Assembly: GCA_964454545.1 (NCBI GenBank)
Contig: CAYVTI010000063.1
Span: 1-8,081, forward strand
Reading direction: 5' to 3'
DNA from: JABCZZ01 sp964454545
Lineage (GTDB): Bacteria; Pseudomonadota; Alphaproteobacteria; Rickettsiales; JABCZZ01
Length of the DNA stretch: 8,081 bases
The position numbers and the translations under genes were made by a program. Below, in pieces: positions 5,890 through 8,081 of the stretch. Numbering within the stretch: position 1 is the first letter of the stretch; every line of letters begins with the position of its first letter. Below the pieces are notes generated by a model that saw only the letters and a program-made list of their open reading frames with translations, ran no database searches and was not told the DNA's origin.

Positions 5890-6078
5890 TTATGCCCCAA
5901 GCCCCAGAACCGCACGCACGGCAGCGGAAATAACGCTGTCAACAACCCAGAAGAAAAGCGCGGCCATGAATACCAGCATCAGCACCATGGTGGTTGATAT
6001 CATGGTTTCCTTGCGCGTGGGCCAGGTTACCTTGTTCACTTCCTGCCGTACTTCGCGTATGAATTTTGCGGGGTTCAC
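5890..6078 (-). CDS. secE: Preprotein translocase subunit SecE
   Basis: SecE is the small clamp subunit of the SecYEG protein-conducting channel in the inner membrane. The 62-residue product is the short, single-span form usual outside enterobacteria. An amphipathic cytosolic helix contains FIREVRQEVNKVTWPTRKE, whose VTWPTR core is the family signature. It is followed by one transmembrane helix (about residues 29-52, TTMVLMLVFMAALFFWVV and following). The start is GTG at 6078, preceded by AGGA about 10 bases upstream on the minus strand; no ATG gives a complete N terminus. It lies 20 bases after rpmE and 23 before nusG, within the operon. Confidence 0.95.
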   Translation of the reverse strand: MNPAKFIREVRQEVNKVTWPTRKETMISTTMVLMLVFMAALFFWVVDSVISAAVRAVLGLGA

Positions 6079-6098
6079 TGGCCGATAATCCTGTTAAG

Positions 6099-6335
6099 CT
6101 ACGCCGGCTTTTTGTTCTTGTTGACGTCAAGGAAAGCAAATTTATTGGCGAATTTTTCCATCTGGCCGGTTTTACGCATGGTCACGCCGCCCACCCATGC
6201 CGGATGGGTCTTGGTATCCACATCAAGCTGCATAACATCGCCAGCCTTGCCCCATGTCGAGCGGGTCTCGTATTTCGTGCCGTCGGTCATAACGACGGTA
6301 ATCGGATGATAATCCGGGTGAATTCCTTCTTTCAT
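6099..6335 (-). CDS. rpmE: Large ribosomal subunit protein bL31, zinc-independent type
   Basis: L31 bridges the central protuberance of the large subunit to the small subunit head. The 78-residue protein has the family opening KEGIHPDYHPITVVMTDGT, then YETRSTWGK, LDVDTKTHPAW and a basic tail ending NKNKKPA. The four cysteines of the zinc-binding form are absent (MTDG replaces the first Cys pair, DTKTH the second), so it should be the zinc-independent type, which is common in alphaproteobacteria. ATG at 6335 follows GGAG with 5 bases between. It is the first gene of the run and lies only 20 bases before secE, where a tRNA-Trp gene is commonly found in relatives. Confidence 0.95.
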   Translation of the reverse strand: MKEGIHPDYHPITVVMTDGTKYETRSTWGKAGDVMQLDVDTKTHPAWVGGVTMRKTGQMEKFANKFAFLDVNKNKKPA

Positions 6336-6374
6336 ACTATCTCCAGAATAGGGGAAAAAACTATTAGGGGGAAG

Positions 6375-6403
6375 TGTCTAGCCTAAAGTTTTCACTAAAT
6401 CAA
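6375..6403 (-). promoter_or_regulatory. Possible promoter of the rpmE-secE-nusG operon
   Basis: On the minus strand TTGATT (6403-6398) and TAGACA (6380-6375) are separated by 17 bases, about 40 bases before the rpmE ATG. The -35 hexamer is fair and the -10 hexamer poor, so the exact placement is uncertain. The operon should still start in this 97-base gap, because the neighbour on the other side is divergent. Confidence 0.35.
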
Positions 6404-6432
6404 GGGATTTTAGGAAAGATTCCATTACGGCA

Positions 6433-6762
6433 TTGATTTACGGCATCAATTATGGTATCACTTCTCTATGCAAACACAGACTGTTTCTGCCGCCTGTTGT
6501 TATAACAGATATCTTATCTACAGCCGAGCACCGCAGGGTATGGAGTTATATAGAAGGAGTGCCGGTACTGCCGGTTACAGACGGCTACCGGGAACGGGCA
6601 GCATACATCCGCAGGGCATTACTTGGAAAAAAGCTTAAGACACGCCTTGCCGATGCATTGATTTGTCAATCATGCCTTGATGCGAATACACCTCTTATTA
6701 CGCGCGACGAAAATTTCAGGCATTATGAAAAATGGGTGGGACTTAAGCTGGAAAAATATTAG
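6433..6762 (+). pseudogene. N-terminally truncated PIN-domain (VapC-like) toxin remnant
   Basis: The frame encodes the central and C-terminal part of a VapC-type PIN ribonuclease, the toxin of type II toxin-antitoxin pairs. LFLPPVVITDIL matches the strand-helix around the second acidic residue (Asp here where Glu is usual). LPVTDGYRERAAYIRRALLG is followed by the family core LADALICQSCLDANTPLITRDENF, with two more acidic residues. The N-terminal strand carrying the first catalytic Asp and the following 20 or so residues are missing. The frame has no ATG and could begin only at TTG 6433, without a ribosome binding site at proper distance, and the in-frame stop at 6379 gives no PIN-like N terminus. 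No antitoxin gene is nearby. It is therefore most likely a decayed remnant. It is divergent from rpmE and convergent with uvrD. Confidence 0.65.
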
Positions 6763-6763
6763 A

Positions 6764-6795
6764 ATATCTGGACTGCCACCTAACGCTGTCCATAT
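6764..6795. repeat. Imperfect inverted repeat between convergent genes
   Basis: ATAT-CT-GGAC (6764-6773) faces GTCC-ATAT (6788-6795), giving an 8-bp imperfect stem with a 2-base bulge and a 14-base loop. It lies between the PIN remnant and uvrD, which end toward each other, so it may help end transcription in both directions. There is no T run on either side, so it is not a standard intrinsic terminator. Confidence 0.25.
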
Positions 6796-6822
6796 CTCTG
6801 GCAAGAATGTATTGGGCATCGT

Positions 6823-8081
6823 TTAGATTCCCCGTATCACCTCAATATGCTCCTTAGGAAGTTCGCCGATAAAGCGCGAGGGAATGTTGGACTGCCACTG
6901 GTTATAAATGCGCCTGCTGCCTGCAAAGCTGATGGTACAGGTCTTGCGCGCCCGGGTAATCCCTACATAAGCGAGCCTGCGCTCTTCTTCAAGCCCTGCC
7001 CGCCCGTTCTCATCTATTGCGCGCTGGTTCGGGAACAGTCCTTCCTCCCAACCCGGCAAAAATACATGGGAGAATTCCAGTCCCTTCGCCGCATGCAGCG
7101 TCATGATGCTTATCATGTCGCCATTGGCGCTATTTGACATATCCGTCACCAGTCCCACATGCTCAAGGAACGCGGTCAGGCTTTCAAATTCGCCCATCGC
7201 CCTTACCAGTTCCTTGAGGTTATCAAGACGCCCCTGGGCATCTGGCGAGGTTTCCATTTTCCACATCTGGCGGTAGCCTGACTCGTCCAGCACGATATCG
7301 GTGATATCCCCGATGGGCTGAGCGCCGAGCAATCCCCTCCAGCGCTCGAACGCGGCAAGCAAGGCGGATAATGTGCTGGCAATTTTTCCCTTCAGCGTGC
7401 CCGTGTCGATCAGCTGCTTCGTCGCAACCGTCATGGATATATTATGTGCGCGGGCATAGCTGTGGATGGTTTCAAGCGTGGCCGTTCCCACGCCACGGCG
7501 CGGCGTATTGATGATGCGCTCGAATGCCAGATCGTCATTGGGCTGTGACACGACCCGAAGATACGCAATGGCATCGCGTATTTCCTGCCGCTCGTAAAAG
7601 CGCAAGCCTCCCACGACCACATAGCCGATCCCAAGCGTCAGAAAACGCTCTTCAAAGGCGCGCGTCTGGAATCCTGCGCGCACCAGCACCGCCATTTCCC
7701 TTAAACTGTTTCCGTCACGTTGCAGCACCTCCACTTCATCTCCTACGAAGCGCGCTTCCTCATCGCCATCCCACACAAGACTCACGCGCACCTTCTCGCC
7801 TTCGTCGTCCTCGGTCCACAGGGTCTTGCCGAGCCTGCCGCTGTTATGGGCGATCAATTTGGAAGCGACGGCAAGTATATTGCCCGTCGAGCGGTAATTG
7901 CGCTCAAGGCGAATGATGGTCGCACCGGGAAAATCTTTTTCAAACCGCAGGATATTACCAATCTCCGCACCGCGCCAGCCGTAGATGGACTGGTCGTCAT
8001 CGCCCACGCAGCAGATGTTCTTATGCCCGGTGGCAAGCAGTTTGAGCCAGAGATATTGCACAATGTTGGTATCCTGATATT
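6823..8081 (-). CDS. uvrD: UvrD/PcrA-type DNA helicase, partial (5' end outside window)
   Basis: A superfamily 1A 3'-to-5' DNA helicase acting in nucleotide excision and mismatch repair. About 418 C-terminal residues are present. The coding frame continues to the right edge: the first codons read YQDTN, the end of Walker B motif II. Then follow GDDDQSIYGWRGA (motif III), LERNYRS (IV), a 2B-domain region, MTLHAAKGLEF (V) and EERRLAYVGITRAR (VI). The GDDDQSIYGWRGA and HAAKGLEF sequences favour UvrD/PcrA over Rep or AddA. The protein stops at PSRFIGELPKEHIEVIRGI, soon after motif VI, and so lacks the roughly 90-residue C-terminal tail with the Tudor-like domain seen in E. coli UvrD. The start and motifs I and Ia lie beyond the window. 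It is convergent with the PIN remnant. Confidence 0.93.
   Translation of the reverse strand, partial: YQDTNIVQYLWLKLLATGHKNICCVGDDDQSIYGWRGAEIGNILRFEKDFPGATIIRLERNYRSTGNILAVASKLIAHNSGRLGKTLWTEDDEGEKVRVSLVWDGDEEARFVGDEVEVLQRDGNSLREMAVLVRAGFQTRAFEERFLTLGIGYVVVGGLRFYERQEIRDAIAYLRVVSQPNDDLAFERIINTPRRGVGTATLETIHSYARAHNISMTVATKQLIDTGTLKGKIASTLSALLAAFERWRGLLGAQPIGDITDIVLDESGYRQMWKMETSPDAQGRLDNLKELVRAMGEFESLTAFLEHVGLVTDMSNSANGDMISIMTLHAAKGLEFSHVFLPGWEEGLFPNQRAIDENGRAGLEEERRLAYVGITRARKTCTISFAGSRRIYNQWQSNIPSRFIGELPKEHIEVIRGI

Overview
The window looks like chromosomal DNA from an alphaproteobacterium. The NusG protein (opening MAMRWYIVHAHSGFEKK, with a typical alphaproteobacterial KOW end), the long cysteine-free L31 with MTDGT and YETRST, and the L10/L11/L1 sequences all read as alphaproteobacterial. 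I cannot place it below class level. An intact argB argues against the most reduced obligate intracellular parasites.

Layout from left to right: (1) 1-217 is an AT-rich non-coding stretch with two small inverted repeats. (2) 218-2313, plus strand, holds two tandem paralogous genes of 339 and 353 codons. They have the polyprenyl-synthase (isoprenoid synthase class I) fold signature, with an intact first aspartate-rich motif (DDLPxxD) but a changed second one (NDIHS or NDAHP) and a missing GKRxRP motif. They are visibly AT-richer than their neighbours and lack clear ribosome binding sites. (3) 2310-3215, minus strand, is argB (N-acetylglutamate kinase). It converges on the second paralog so tightly that both stop codons are read from one CTAG. 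(4) 3216-3486 is a gap carrying the argB promoter. (5) 3487-6335, minus strand, is a translation/transcription operon transcribed rpmE-secE-nusG-rplK-rplA-rplJ. (6) 6433-6762, plus strand, is an N-terminally truncated PIN-domain (VapC-like) toxin remnant. (7) 6823-8081, minus strand, is the C-terminal part of a UvrD/PcrA helicase running off the right edge.

The operon supplies two stalk proteins and the L1 protein of the large ribosomal subunit, L31, the elongation factor NusG and the SecE subunit of the translocon. Two departures from the usual order stand out. rpmE sits directly in front of secE, where alphaproteobacteria commonly have tRNA-Trp, and rplJ is followed by argB instead of rplL-rpoB-rpoC.

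The strongest candidate for an undescribed system is the tandem pair of divergent isoprenoid-synthase-fold proteins. They may form a non-canonical prenyl-coupling or terpene-type enzyme, possibly a heteromer, or an enzyme plus a degenerate partner. Their substrate cannot be told from the sequence, and the left edge of the window may cut off further genes of the locus.
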